64,000 nucleotides of DNA from NCBI RefSeq assembly GCF_009604385.1, contig NZ_WEGJ01000011.1, positions 62,001 through 126,000 of the forward strand, in the 5' to 3' direction. Made by a program: the position numbers and the translations under genes. Below the pieces are notes generated by a model. That model saw nothing but the letters and a program-made list of their open reading frames with translations, did not search any database and was not told the DNA's origin. Shown here piece by piece: positions 31,016 to 39,728 of this stretch. Position 1 is the first letter of the stretch, and every line of letters begins with the position of its first letter. The stretch is from Streptomyces smaragdinus. GTDB taxonomy: Bacteria > Actinomycetota > Actinomycetes > Streptomycetales > Streptomycetaceae.

Positions 31016-32331
31016 ACCCGGAAGTTACTCTCCAGCCCCTGCCACACGTCGTCGTATCCACCCTGCAGATGCCCGGCCCCCGCGGCCTGGGCGGTCGCCG
31101 TCACCGGCCAGCGCGTCTCGAACATGAACGCGAGCCCGTCGTCGATCTTCTGCGGCACCAGCTCGGCGGCGCTCGCCCGGTCGAACGTCTCCCGGTCGGG
31201 TCCGTGGGCGGACATCATGTTGTGCAGCGACCCGCCGCCGGGCACGAAGCCCTCGGCTTTCGCGTCGTACGCCCCCTCGAGCAGCCCCATGTACTCGCTC
31301 ATCACATTGCGGTGGAAGTATGGCGGCCGGAACGTGTCCTCTCCGACCAGCCACCGCGGCGCGAACACCACGAAGTCCACCCCCGCCTGCCCCGGCGTGT
31401 CCGACGGGGACGTCAGCACCGTGAAGACCGACGGGTCCGGGTGGTCGTAGCTGATGGAGCCGATGACGTTGAACCGCCGCAGGTCGTAGACGTACGGCAC
31501 GTGGTTGCCGTGCCAGGCGACGACGTCCAGCGGGGAGTGGTCGTACGTCGCGGTCCAGAGGTTGCCGCAGAACTTGTTGACGACCGTCGTGGGCCGCCGC
31601 ACGTCCTCGTACGCGGCGACCGGGGCCAGGAAGTCACGTGCGTTCGCCAGCCCGTTGGCCCCGATCGGGCCGAGGTCCGGGAGGACGAACGGGGCGCCGT
31701 AGTTCTCGCACACGTAACCGCGGACCGTCTCGTCGAGCAGCTCGACCCGGAACCGCACTCCCCGCGGGATCAGCGCCACGTGTCCCGGCTCCACGGCGAG
31801 CAGCCCGAACTCGGTGCGCAGCAGCAGCCCGCCGCGCTCGGGGACGATCAGCAGCTCGCCATCGGAGTCGCTGAACACCTTGTCCGTCATGGGGGTGTTC
31901 GCGTGGTACAGGTGGATCGCCATGCCGGCGCGCCGCGTGACGTCCCCGTTGCCGCCGAGGGTCCACAGCCCGGCGACGAAGTCGGTGCCCGCCGCGGGCT
32001 CCGGCAGCGGGTTCCAGCGCAGCCGGTTGGGGTCGGGCACGGTCTCCGTGAAGGGCGCGGAGCGGATCGTGCCGTTGCCGGCGCGGGTGAAGCGCGGGTG
32101 GGCGGCGGACGGCCGGATCCGGTAGAGCCAGGAGCGGCGGTTACGGGCCCGGGGCTCGGTGAAGGCGGATCCCGACAGCTGCTCCGCGTACAGGCCCAGG
32201 GGCGCGCGCTGGGGGGAGTTGCGTCCGGCGGGGAGCGCGCCGGGGACGGCCTCGCTCTGGTGCTCGTTGCCGAAGCCGGGGGAGTGGGTGAGGTCCCCGG
32301 CGGTCTTGCGTGCGGTCTCGACGGTGCTCAT
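31012..32331 (-). CDS. hmgA: Homogentisate 1,2-dioxygenase
   Basis: The 439-residue enzyme opens the aromatic ring of homogentisate to maleylacetoacetate in tyrosine and phenylalanine breakdown. Diagnostic sections are FGNEHQSEAVPGALPAGRN at the start, YGAPFVLPDLGPIGANGLANARDFLAPVAAYED, VAWHGNHVPYVYDLRRFNVIGSISYDHPDPSVFTVL, and the Fe-ligand region PPYFHRNVMSEYMGLLEG with a later HGPDRETF. ATG 32331 fits the family length. Downstream genes hmgA-gntR-ISP domain overlap or are close, and the promoter has a dyad operator over its -10. The next pathway enzymes (fumarylacetoacetase, isomerase) are not in the window. Confidence 0.95.
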   Translation of the reverse strand: MSTVETARKTAGDLTHSPGFGNEHQSEAVPGALPAGRNSPQRAPLGLYAEQLSGSAFTEPRARNRRSWLYRIRPSAAHPRFTRAGNGTIRSAPFTETVPDPNRLRWNPLPEPAAGTDFVAGLWTLGGNGDVTRRAGMAIHLYHANTPMTDKVFSDSDGELLIVPERGGLLLRTEFGLLAVEPGHVALIPRGVRFRVELLDETVRGYVCENYGAPFVLPDLGPIGANGLANARDFLAPVAAYEDVRRPTTVVNKFCGNLWTATYDHSPLDVVAWHGNHVPYVYDLRRFNVIGSISYDHPDPSVFTVLTSPSDTPGQAGVDFVVFAPRWLVGEDTFRPPYFHRNVMSEYMGLLEGAYDAKAEGFVPGGGSLHNMMSAHGPDRETFDRASAAELVPQKIDDGLAFMFETRWPVTATAQAAGAGHLQGGYDDVWQGLESNFRV

Positions 32332-32358
32332 GGCGGCGTCGCCCTGCCCTTCGCGTTT

Positions 32359-32402
32359 GATTCCTATGTAAGACCATAGGAATCGCCGGCGCACCCCGTC
32401 AA
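32359..32402 (-). promoter_or_regulatory. hmgA promoter with overlapping 10-bp inverted repeat
   Basis: On the minus strand, TTGACG (plus 32397-32402), an 18-bp spacer and TATGGT (plus 32373-32378) form a promoter 40-70 bp before hmgA. The perfect dyad GATTCCTATG-TAAGAC-CATAGGAATC (32359-32384) covers the -10 and start region. The co-expressed GntR/UTRA protein is the obvious candidate to bind it. Confidence 0.7.
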
Positions 32403-32498
32403 TGGAGCGTCCGCCCCGGCTGCCTGGTGGTGGCGCCACCTGTCACCCGTCCGCCCGTCGGGATACCGTGCGGTATGCCGACGGCCGAGGGGGCCCCG

Positions 32499-34694
32499 AT
32501 GACCCGTACCGCCCTGCGTATCTGCCCGCTCTGCGAAGCCACCTGCGGACTGACCCTGACCATCGACGACGCCGGCCGCGTCACCGGCGCCCGCGGCGAC
32601 CGCGACGACGTGTTCAGCGCCGGGTTCATCTGCCCCAAGGGAGCGTCCTTCGGCGAGCTGGACGGCGACCCCGACCGGCTGACCGCCCCGCTCGTCCGGC
32701 GCGACGGGGAGCTGCGCGAAGCCACCTGGGACGAGGCGTTCCGGGAGGTCGCGAAGCGGCTCGGCCGCACCGGGGTCGCCGTCGTGCTCGGCAACCCCAA
32801 CGTCCACACCATGGCCGGCGCCCTCTATCCGGCGCTGATCGTCCGCGCGCTCGAGGACCGGCAGGTCTACTCCGCCAGCACCGTCGACCAGATGCCCAAA
32901 CAGGTCGCCTGCGGCCATCTGTACGGCGATCCGCTCGCGTTCCCCGTCCCGGACCTGGACCGCACCGACCACCTGCTGCTGATCGGCGCCAACCCCCTGG
33001 TCTCCAACGGCTCCCTCGCCACCGCCGCCGACTTCCCCGGCAGGCTGAAGGCCCTGCGCGCCCGCGGCGGTCGCCTCGTCGTCGTCGACCCCGCCCGCAC
33101 CCGCACCGCCCGCGTCGCCGACCGCCACATCGCTCCCCGTCCCGGCACGGACGCCGCCCTGCTGCTCGCCGTGGCGCAGACCCTGTACGCGGAGGGCCTG
33201 ACCACCCCCGTCGAGCACGCCGACGGCGTGGCGGAGCTCGGTGAACTGATCGCCCCCTTCACGCCGGAGGCCGTCGCCCCGTACTGCGACGTCGACGCGG
33301 ACGTCGTACGCGAACTCGCCCGCGAACTGGCCGCCGCCCCGACCGCCGCCGTCTACGGCCGCCTCGGCACGACGGCCGTCGAGTTCGGCACGCTCACCAG
33401 CTGGGCGGTCGACGTCCTGAACATCCTCACCGGCAACCTCGACCGCCCGGGCGGCGCGATGTTCCCCCTCGCCGCCACCGCGACCGTCCGCCCGCCGGGC
33501 CCCGGGAGGGGCTTCCGCACCGGCCGCTGGACGAGCCGGGTCTCCGGCCACCCGGAGGTGATGGCGGAGTTCCCCCTCGCCGCGCTGGCGGAGGAGCTGG
33601 ACACCCCGGGGGAGGGGCGGTTGCGCGCCGTGCTCACCGTCGGCACCAACCCGGTGCTCTCCGCGCCGGACGGACGGCGATTGGAACGCGCGCTGGCGGA
33701 GTGCGAGTTCATGGTGAGCGTCGACCCGTATCTGAACGAGACCACCCGGCACGCGGACGTCATCCTGCCGCCGCCCCGGCCCGCGCACGGCGCCCACTTC
33801 GACTTCCTCTTCGGCGCCCTCTCCGTCCGCAACAACGTCCGCTACAGCCGCCCCGCCGTCCCCCTCCCCGACGGCACCCCGGACGAGTGCGAGATCCTCG
33901 CCCGCCTCACCGCGATCGCCGGCGGATTCCCGTACGACACCGACCCCGCGGCCGTCGACGCCCAGGTGATCGACGCGACCCTCCGCCGCGCCGTCACCGC
34001 CGCGCACTCCCCGCTGCAGGGCCAAGACCCCGCCGAGCTCGCGGCCGGGCTCACCGGCGACACGGGTCCCGAACGGCGGCTCGACCTGATGCTGCGCCTC
34101 GGCCCCTACGGCGACCGCTTCGGCGCCGACCCCGACGGCCTCACCCTCGCCCGCCTCCTCGACCACCCCCACGGCATCGACCTGGGCCCCCTGCGCCCGC
34201 GTCTGCCGGAGGTGCTGCGGACGCCCTCCGGCCGCATCGAGCTGTGCCCCGAACCGATCGCCGCCGACCTCCCCCGGCTGCGCGCCGCCCTGGACCGGCG
34301 GCCGGACGACCTGGTGCTGATCGGCCGCCGTCAGACACGCTCCAACAACAGCTGGCTGCACAACGTCCCCGCCCTCACCGGCGGCAGCAACCGCTGCACC
34401 CTCCAGGTCCACCCCGACGACGCCCACCGCCTCGGCCTCACCGACGGCGCCACCGCCCGCGTCAAGGGCGACGGCGGCGAGATCACCGCCGAGGTCGAGC
34501 TCGCCGACGCCCTGCGCCCCGGCGTCGTCAGCCTCCCGCACGGCTGGGGCCACGACCGCCCCGGCACCCGGCTGTCCGTCGCGGCGGCCGCCCCCGGCGC
34601 GAACGTCAACCAGCTGCTGGACGGCTCGCGACTGGATCCCCTGTCCGGCACCGCGGTGCTCAACGGCTTCCCCGTGCAGATCGGGCCCGCGTGA
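32499..34694 (+). CDS. Molybdopterin-dependent oxidoreductase (formate dehydrogenase/nitrate reductase family)
   Basis: The 731-residue protein starts at ATG 32499 (GAGGGGG upstream). It has the N-terminal [4Fe-4S] motif C-x2-C-x3-C...C (CPLCEATC and FICPKG, about 9-50). Further Mo-bis-MGD regions follow: LIGANPLVSNG, VVDPARTRTARVADRHIAPRPGTDAALLLAV, DVLNILTGNLDRPGGAMFP, VSVDPYLNETTRHADVILPPP, and the C-terminal MoCo-binding RQTRSNNSWLHNVPALTGG with a beta-barrel end. It lacks partner subunits nearby, so the electron acceptor is unknown. It is divergent from hmgA. The substrate may be formate or an aromatic or sulfur compound; sequence alone does not decide. Confidence 0.88.
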   Translation: MTRTALRICPLCEATCGLTLTIDDAGRVTGARGDRDDVFSAGFICPKGASFGELDGDPDRLTAPLVRRDGELREATWDEAFREVAKRLGRTGVAVVLGNPNVHTMAGALYPALIVRALEDRQVYSASTVDQMPKQVACGHLYGDPLAFPVPDLDRTDHLLLIGANPLVSNGSLATAADFPGRLKALRARGGRLVVVDPARTRTARVADRHIAPRPGTDAALLLAVAQTLYAEGLTTPVEHADGVAELGELIAPFTPEAVAPYCDVDADVVRELARELAAAPTAAVYGRLGTTAVEFGTLTSWAVDVLNILTGNLDRPGGAMFPLAATATVRPPGPGRGFRTGRWTSRVSGHPEVMAEFPLAALAEELDTPGEGRLRAVLTVGTNPVLSAPDGRRLERALAECEFMVSVDPYLNETTRHADVILPPPRPAHGAHFDFLFGALSVRNNVRYSRPAVPLPDGTPDECEILARLTAIAGGFPYDTDPAAVDAQVIDATLRRAVTAAHSPLQGQDPAELAAGLTGDTGPERRLDLMLRLGPYGDRFGADPDGLTLARLLDHPHGIDLGPLRPRLPEVLRTPSGRIELCPEPIAADLPRLRAALDRRPDDLVLIGRRQTRSNNSWLHNVPALTGGSNRCTLQVHPDDAHRLGLTDGATARVKGDGGEITAEVELADALRPGVVSLPHGWGHDRPGTRLSVAAAAPGANVNQLLDGSRLDPLSGTAVLNGFPVQIGPA

Positions 34695-34726
34695 CCCACG
34701 GCACGGGGCGGAGGGCTGTCCGCGTA

Positions 34727-34745
34727 AAACTATCAGCGCTAGTTT
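34727..34745. promoter_or_regulatory. Type A TetR operator ahead of the aldehyde dehydrogenase operon
   Basis: AAACTATCAGCGCTAGTTT, a dyad with 6-bp perfect outer arms (AAACTA and TAGTTT), 40 bp before the start. It is 15/19 identical to the element between the TetR and acyl-CoA dehydrogenase genes at 40915-40933. Confidence 0.72.
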
Positions 34746-34784
34746 GGGTGGCGCACGGCAGCAGTCCGATCGGGAGGACGTGAC

Positions 34785-36185
34785 ATGAAGGCCCATGACG
34801 CCCTGTTCATCGCGGGAGCCTGGCGGGAGGCCGCCGGCAGCGGCTCCATCGAGGTCGTGAACCCCGTGGACGAACAGGTCATCGGCACCGTCCCGGCCGG
34901 CGACGCGACGGACGTCGACACCGCCGTACGCGCCGCCCGCGCCGCCTTCCCCGGCTGGGCCGCCACCCCGCCCGCCGAGCGCTCCGCCCTCCTCGCCGCC
35001 CTGCGCGACCGGCTCGCCGACCGCGCCGAGGAGATCGCCGAGACGGTCACCGCCGAGCTCGGGGCGCCGCCGGTGTTCGCGCAGAAGGTGCACGCCGGGC
35101 TGCCGGTCGCGGTCACCGGCACCTTCGCCGAGCTAGCCGCCTCGTACCCCTTCGAGGAGACGATCGGCAACTCCACCGTCCTGCACGAGCCGGTCGGCGT
35201 CGTCGGCGCGATCACCCCCTGGAACTACCCCCTCCACCAGATCACCGCGAAGGTCGTGCCCGCGCTCGCCGCCGGCTGCACCGTCGTCCTCAAGCCCGCC
35301 GAGGACACCCCCCTCGTCGCCCAGCTGTTCGCCGAGTGCGTCGCGGCGGCCGGCCTCCCCGACGGCGTGTTCAACCTGGTCACCGGCCTCGGACCGGTCG
35401 CCGGCCAGGCCCTCGTCGAGCACCCCGGCGTCGATCTGCTGTCGTTCACCGGCTCCACCGCCGTCGGCCGGCAGGTCGGCGCCGCGGCCGGCGCCGCCGT
35501 CAAGCGCGTCGCCCTCGAACTCGGCGGCAAGTCCGCGAACGTCATCCTCCCGAGCGCCGATCTGGCGAAGGCCATCAACGTCGGCGTGGGCAACGTGATG
35601 TCCAACTCCGGCCAGACGTGCAGCGCCTGGACCCGGATGCTGGTGCACACCGACCAGTACGACGAGGCTGTCGCCCTCGCCGCGACCGCCGCCGCCAAGT
35701 ACGCCTCCGCCGACCGGATGGGCCCGTTGGTCAACGCCCGGCAGCGCGAGCGTGTCCGCGGCTATATCGAACAGGGCGTGCGGGAGGGAGCGCGATTGGT
35801 CGCCGGCGGGGCGGACGCACCTTCGTACGCGGAAACGGGCTACTACGTCCAGCCGACCGTTTTCGCCGACGTCACCCCGGACATGACGATCGCCCAGGAG
35901 GAGATTTTCGGCCCGGTGCTCTCCCTCCTGCGCTACGAGGACGAGGCCGACGCCCTGCGCATCGCCAACGGCACGGTCTACGGCCTCGCGGGCGCCGTCT
36001 GGGCCGCCGAGCCGGCCGAGGCGGAGGCCTTCGCACGCAAGCTGGAGACGGGGCAGGTCGACATCAACGGCGGGCGCTTCAACCCCCTCGCGCCGTTCGG
36101 CGGGTACAAGCAGTCCGGCGTCGGCCGGGAGCTGGGCAGGCACGGGCTGGCGGAGTATCTGCAGACGAAGTCGCTCCAGTTCTGA
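34785..36185 (+). CDS. NAD(P)-dependent aldehyde dehydrogenase
   Basis: The 466-residue enzyme has the whole ALDH signature: ITPWNYPLHQITAKVVPALAAGCTVVLKPAEDTP, FTGSTAVGRQV, ELGGKSANVIL with the active-site Glu (about 246), NSGQTCSAWTRMLV with the catalytic Cys (about 280), and EEIFGPVLSLL. It oxidises an aldehyde to the carboxylic acid. The TetR-type A operator at 34727 lies before it. An alcohol dehydrogenase gene follows 37 bp downstream on the same strand, so the pair can convert an alcohol to an acid. Shared control with an acyl-CoA dehydrogenase suggests a fatty or branched alcohol substrate. Confidence 0.93.
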   Translation: MKAHDALFIAGAWREAAGSGSIEVVNPVDEQVIGTVPAGDATDVDTAVRAARAAFPGWAATPPAERSALLAALRDRLADRAEEIAETVTAELGAPPVFAQKVHAGLPVAVTGTFAELAASYPFEETIGNSTVLHEPVGVVGAITPWNYPLHQITAKVVPALAAGCTVVLKPAEDTPLVAQLFAECVAAAGLPDGVFNLVTGLGPVAGQALVEHPGVDLLSFTGSTAVGRQVGAAAGAAVKRVALELGGKSANVILPSADLAKAINVGVGNVMSNSGQTCSAWTRMLVHTDQYDEAVALAATAAAKYASADRMGPLVNARQRERVRGYIEQGVREGARLVAGGADAPSYAETGYYVQPTVFADVTPDMTIAQEEIFGPVLSLLRYEDEADALRIANGTVYGLAGAVWAAEPAEAEAFARKLETGQVDINGGRFNPLAPFGGYKQSGVGRELGRHGLAEYLQTKSLQF

Positions 36186-36222
36186 CCTCCCCCGACCACG
36201 CCCCGAAAGCGAGCACCCCCTG

Positions 36223-37299
36223 ATGGTCCGCGCCGCCGTCCTGCCCGCCGTGGGCTCCCCGCTGGAGCTCACCGACATCGACCTGCCGGCCCCCGGCCCC
36301 GGGCGGATCCGCGTCCGGCTCGCCGCCGCCGGCGTCTGCCACTCCGACCTGTCCCTCTCCAACGGCACCCTCAAGCAGCCCGTCCCCGCCGTCCTCGGCC
36401 ACGAGGGCGCCGGCACGGTCACCGCCGTCGGCCCCGACGTCACCACCGTCGCGCCCGGCGACGAGGTGGTCCTCAACTGGGCGCCGTCCTGCGGCGCCTG
36501 CCACTTCTGCGGCCTCGGCGAGGTGTGGCTCTGCGCGAACGCGGGCGCCGCCGCGAACGCCCCGTACGCCCGCCGTAACGGCACCGACCTCTACCCCGGC
36601 CTGGGTACCGCCGCCTTCGCCGAGGAGACCGTCGTCCCCGCGCACGCCGCGCTCCCGCTGCCCGCCGGCATCGCCCTCACCGACGGCGCCCTCCTCGGGT
36701 GCGCCGTCCTCACCGGCTGGGGCGCCGTGCACAACGCCGCCCGGGTGCGCCCCGGCGAGTCCGTCGCCGTCTTCGGCGTCGGCGGCGTGGGCCTCGCCGT
36801 CCTCCAGGCCGCACGGATCGCGGGCGCCGGCCCGATCGTCGCCGTGGACGTCTCCCCGGCGAAGGAGGAGCTGGCCCGGGCCGCGGGCGCGACGGACTTC
36901 CTCCTCGCCGGCCCCGACACCGCCAAGCGGATCCGCGGGCTCACCGGCGGCATCGGCACGGACGTCGCCGTCGAGTGCGTGGGCCGCGCCGACGCCATCC
37001 GCTCCGCCTGGTCCTCGACCCGGCGCGGCGGCCGCACCACGGTCGTCGGCATCGGCGGCCAGGACCAGCAGGTCGCCTTCTCCGCGCTGGAGATCTTCTA
37101 CTTCGGCCGCACGCTCTCCGGCTGCGTGTACGGCAACAGCGACCCGGCCGCGGACATCCCCGTCATCGCCGAACACGTCCGCGCCGGCCGCTTCGACCTC
37201 GGCGCGCTGGTCACCGACCGGATCGGTCTGGACGGCATCCCGGCGGCGTTCGAGCAGATGCAGGCGGGCCGGGGCGGCCGGTCCCTGGTCGTCTTCTAA
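36223..37299 (+). CDS. Zinc-dependent alcohol dehydrogenase (MDR family)
   Basis: The 358-residue enzyme has the catalytic-zinc cysteine GVCHSDLSLS (about 38-47), LGHEGAGTVTAVG, and the structural-zinc lobe C-x2-C-x2-C-x7-C (CGACHFCGLGEVWLC, about 88-102). A Rossmann motif VAVFGVGGVGLAVLQAA follows. This resembles long MDR class III-like or aryl/alkyl alcohol dehydrogenases. It follows the aldehyde dehydrogenase gene and is probably in its operon. It would supply the aldehyde substrate from the alcohol using NAD(P). It converges with the lyase gene with only 6 bp between. Confidence 0.92.
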   Translation: MVRAAVLPAVGSPLELTDIDLPAPGPGRIRVRLAAAGVCHSDLSLSNGTLKQPVPAVLGHEGAGTVTAVGPDVTTVAPGDEVVLNWAPSCGACHFCGLGEVWLCANAGAAANAPYARRNGTDLYPGLGTAAFAEETVVPAHAALPLPAGIALTDGALLGCAVLTGWGAVHNAARVRPGESVAVFGVGGVGLAVLQAARIAGAGPIVAVDVSPAKEELARAAGATDFLLAGPDTAKRIRGLTGGIGTDVAVECVGRADAIRSAWSSTRRGGRTTVVGIGGQDQQVAFSALEIFYFGRTLSGCVYGNSDPAADIPVIAEHVRAGRFDLGALVTDRIGLDGIPAAFEQMQAGRGGRSLVVF

Positions 37300-37304
37300 G
37301 GGTT

Positions 37305-38453
37305 CTAGAGGGAAGTTGCCATCCGCCGTACCGCCTCCCGAAGCACCTCCGGGGAGGCGGCCAGATTCAGCCGTACGTGCCCCGCCCCGCCGGAGCCGAA
37401 CGGCAGCCCGCCGGACAGCGCGACCCGCCCCCGCTCCAGGAACACGGCGGCGGGATCGTCGCCCAGCCCCAGCTCCCGGCAGTCCAGCCACGCCAGATAC
37501 GTGCCCTCCGGCGGCCGGTAACGGACCGCCGGAAGATGCTCGGCGAGCAGTACGGACAGCAGCTCACGGTTGTGCGCCAGCCCCGCGAGCAGCGCGTCCA
37601 GCCACGGCCCGCCGTGCCGCAGCGCCGCCGTGTGCGCCATGACGCCCAGATGGCTCGGGCCGTGCCCGACCTCCTCCGGCATCGCGGCCAGCTCGTCCGC
37701 CGACCCCGGCCCGGCGACGGCGAGCGCCGCCTTCAGCCCGGCGAGGTTCCACGCCTTGGACGCCGACAGCAGCGACAGGCCCCGCTCGGCGCCCGGCACC
37801 GACAGATTGGGCGTGAACACGGCGCCGTCCGGCACCAGCGGGGCGTGGATCTCGTCCGCCACGACCCGTACCCCGTACTCCTCCGCCAGCCGCGCGACCT
37901 CCGCGAGCTCGGCGGCGGTGTGCACGGTCCCGGTGGGGTTGTGCGGGTTGCAGAGGAGATAGGCGCGCGCGCCGGCGCGGAAGGCCTCCGCGAGCGCCGT
38001 GAAGTCGATCCGGCGGTCCGCCCCCAGCGGGGCCTCGGCGATCCGCCGGTCCATGTGCTCCACGAAGGCGTAGAACGGCGGATACACCGGGGAGTTCACC
38101 ACCACGGTGTCACCGGGCGCGGTCACCAGCTTCAGCATCTCGACGACGCCCAGCATCACGTCCGGCACGATCGCCGTCCGCTCCGGGGCCGGCTCCCACG
38201 CCCACCGCTCCTTGGCGAACCAGGCCAGCGCCTCGGCGTACTCCTGCCCCGCCGGATACCCGGTGTCGCCCAGGTCGACCGCCGTGTGCAGCGCCTCGGC
38301 GACGGGCTCCGCCAGAGGTACGTCCATCTCGGCGACCCACAGGGGCAGCACGTCCGGGTCGTACGCCCGCCACTTCATGCTGGTGCGGCGCCGCAGCTCC
38401 GGGAGGGTGAGCCGGGCCAGCGGATTCTCCACCGGGGCGCTCAACGCTCCCAC
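37305..38453 (-). CDS. PLP-dependent C-S lyase, MalY/PatB type aminotransferase-like enzyme
   Basis: From GTG 38453 the protein has 382 residues. The start motif NPLARLTLPELRRRTSMKWRAYDPDVLPLWVAEMDVPLA is typical of MalY/PatB cystathionine beta-lyases. The PLP lysine lies in LLSASKAWNLAGLKAA (about 231-246), with NPHNPTGTVHT and VVADEIHAPLV preceding it. It cleaves C-S bonds in cystathionine or cysteine conjugates. It overlaps the end of the upstream zinc-ribbon gene by 13 bp on the same strand, which suggests coupled translation. No clear Shine-Dalgarno is present, consistent with coupling. Confidence 0.87.
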   Translation of the reverse strand: MGALSAPVENPLARLTLPELRRRTSMKWRAYDPDVLPLWVAEMDVPLAEPVAEALHTAVDLGDTGYPAGQEYAEALAWFAKERWAWEPAPERTAIVPDVMLGVVEMLKLVTAPGDTVVVNSPVYPPFYAFVEHMDRRIAEAPLGADRRIDFTALAEAFRAGARAYLLCNPHNPTGTVHTAAELAEVARLAEEYGVRVVADEIHAPLVPDGAVFTPNLSVPGAERGLSLLSASKAWNLAGLKAALAVAGPGSADELAAMPEEVGHGPSHLGVMAHTAALRHGGPWLDALLAGLAHNRELLSVLLAEHLPAVRYRPPEGTYLAWLDCRELGLGDDPAAVFLERGRVALSGGLPFGSGGAGHVRLNLAASPEVLREAVRRMATSL

Positions 38454-38824
38454 GCCCCGCGGCCCGGCCGGCGCCGGCGGTCGGTGTGCGCGGCGGGGTC
38501 GGACACCGCCAGCGCCCGCGCCGGGGACATCCCGGTGCGCCCGGCGAGGGCCAGCCCCTCGCGGACCTCGCGCGGGGTGCGGGGCCGGTGGCCGGCGTAA
38601 CCGCAGCAGCACTCGGGCCGGAAGTCGAGCCCGGCGTTCAGCACGGCCGCCAGCGCCCGCCACCCCCGCTCGTCCCGGCGCTTCGGCGCGGCCAGCCCCG
38701 ACCCGGCGTCGATCAGTTCCCCGCCGCACCGGGAGCAGACGCCGCCGGCGCCGTGGCCCCTCTTCACGGACAACCGGCAGGGCAGACAGACGAAATGAGA
38801 GTTGGCTATCCCCATGGGACGCAT
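38441..38824 (-). CDS. Small zinc-ribbon-like protein (often mislabelled deoxyxylulose-5-phosphate synthase)
   Basis: The 127-residue product begins SHFVCLPCRLSVKRG with C-x2-C, followed by GGVCSRCGGELIDAGSGLAAPKRRD, a second C-x2-C, together forming a zinc ribbon. A third Cys group FRPECCCGYAGHRPRTPREVREG follows. I recall close Streptomyces relatives carrying the label deoxyxylulose-5-phosphate synthase, which is not credible for a protein of this size. Function unknown; zinc or nucleic-acid binding is plausible. ATG 38824 or 38815 could be the start; neither has a strong ribosome site. It overlaps the C-S lyase gene. Confidence 0.72.
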   Translation of the reverse strand: MRPMGIANSHFVCLPCRLSVKRGHGAGGVCSRCGGELIDAGSGLAAPKRRDERGWRALAAVLNAGLDFRPECCCGYAGHRPRTPREVREGLALAGRTGMSPARALAVSDPAAHTDRRRRPGRGAWER

Positions 38825-38941
38825 CGTAAGCGGCAGCCCCTACCGATCCATAGAGGAAATCACGGCGCGAAGCCCCTCGACGGCGGGGTTACCCGCCGGT
38901 TAATCTGCGCCGACCGACAACACATCCGAGGGGAATCCGAC

Positions 38942-39721
38942 GTGGCCGGAGCAGCCGACGAAGACGAGTTCTTCGTGCTCACCGCGGCGCTGCTGACGCC
39001 GCCGAAGTTCCCCGCGGTCCTCGGCGACGACTACCCCGCGGTGTGCGCGGCGCTCGGTCTGCTGCCGCATCCGGCCGGATACGGGCTGATCTTCGGCCAG
39101 GACGGGACCGGCGCCCGCTGGACGGTCGTCGTGGACGACGCCTCCCTGGTCGCCGTGGCCCTCGCCACCTGGGACGTCGGCATGGAGCACGAGCTCAGCC
39201 CCGCCGACCGCGACATCATCGACACCATCCCCGGCTGGCCCCTCGCCCTGGCCGTCGCGGCGCCCGGCATCCCCGACCCGCACGACCCCACCGACGCCGA
39301 CCGCCCGCCGCTCACCCCGCCGGACACGGGGGAGTGGGGCCCGGCGCAGCGCCGGCTGGGGGCGGACGAGATCGCGCTGCACTGGCGGGACTGGAGGGAC
39401 CGGATGACGGCGGTCGAGGAGGGCGACGAAAAAGACGCGGAGAAGGACGCGGAAGACCCTGGGGTCCGGCGCGTCCTGGCAGACCTCCGCGACTACGTCG
39501 ACAACCCCCCGCCCCCCGGCCGTATCCGCTCCACCTTCGCCACCGACGACGCCCGCACGCTGCGCGCCGACGGTCCCGGCTGGTCCCTGGTCGCCCGCAC
39601 CGACGACCTGGCCTTCGTCCTCCTCGACGACGCCCCCGGCGAGGTCATCCCGGTGACCCGCGGCGAGAAGCTGCCCGCGCTGCTCACCGCCCTCGACGGC
39701 CTGGCCGCCCGCCCGTCCTGA
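38942..39721 (+). CDS. Hypothetical protein
   Basis: A GTG start after GAGGGGAAT gives 259 residues: EFFVLTAALLTPPKFPAVLGDDYPAVCAALGLLPHPAGYG.. in part, then a Pro/Asp-rich middle, a short charged run EEGDEKDAEKDAEDPG, and a C-terminal region GVRRVLADLRDYVDN to LPALLTALDGLAARPS. No signal, membrane helix or known catalytic motif is visible. I do not recognise a family. It is divergent from the zinc-ribbon/lyase genes; the 117-bp gap holds no obvious operator. Its 3' end meets the convergent DUF402 gene. Confidence 0.6.
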   Translation: MAGAADEDEFFVLTAALLTPPKFPAVLGDDYPAVCAALGLLPHPAGYGLIFGQDGTGARWTVVVDDASLVAVALATWDVGMEHELSPADRDIIDTIPGWPLALAVAAPGIPDPHDPTDADRPPLTPPDTGEWGPAQRRLGADEIALHWRDWRDRMTAVEEGDEKDAEKDAEDPGVRRVLADLRDYVDNPPPPGRIRSTFATDDARTLRADGPGWSLVARTDDLAFVLLDDAPGEVIPVTRGEKLPALLTALDGLAARPS

Positions 39722-39728
39722 GCGCGCC

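Noticed and set aside
30266..31061. N-terminal extension of the type ISP domain protein into the GntR gene
   Set aside because: The extension is the GntR gene in another frame; its translation is Gly/Ala/Arg-rich and unlike the ISP family.
32364..35093. 909-codon minus-strand frame opposite the molybdoenzyme
   Set aside because: Shadow of the strongly biased sense gene; no recognisable protein motif.
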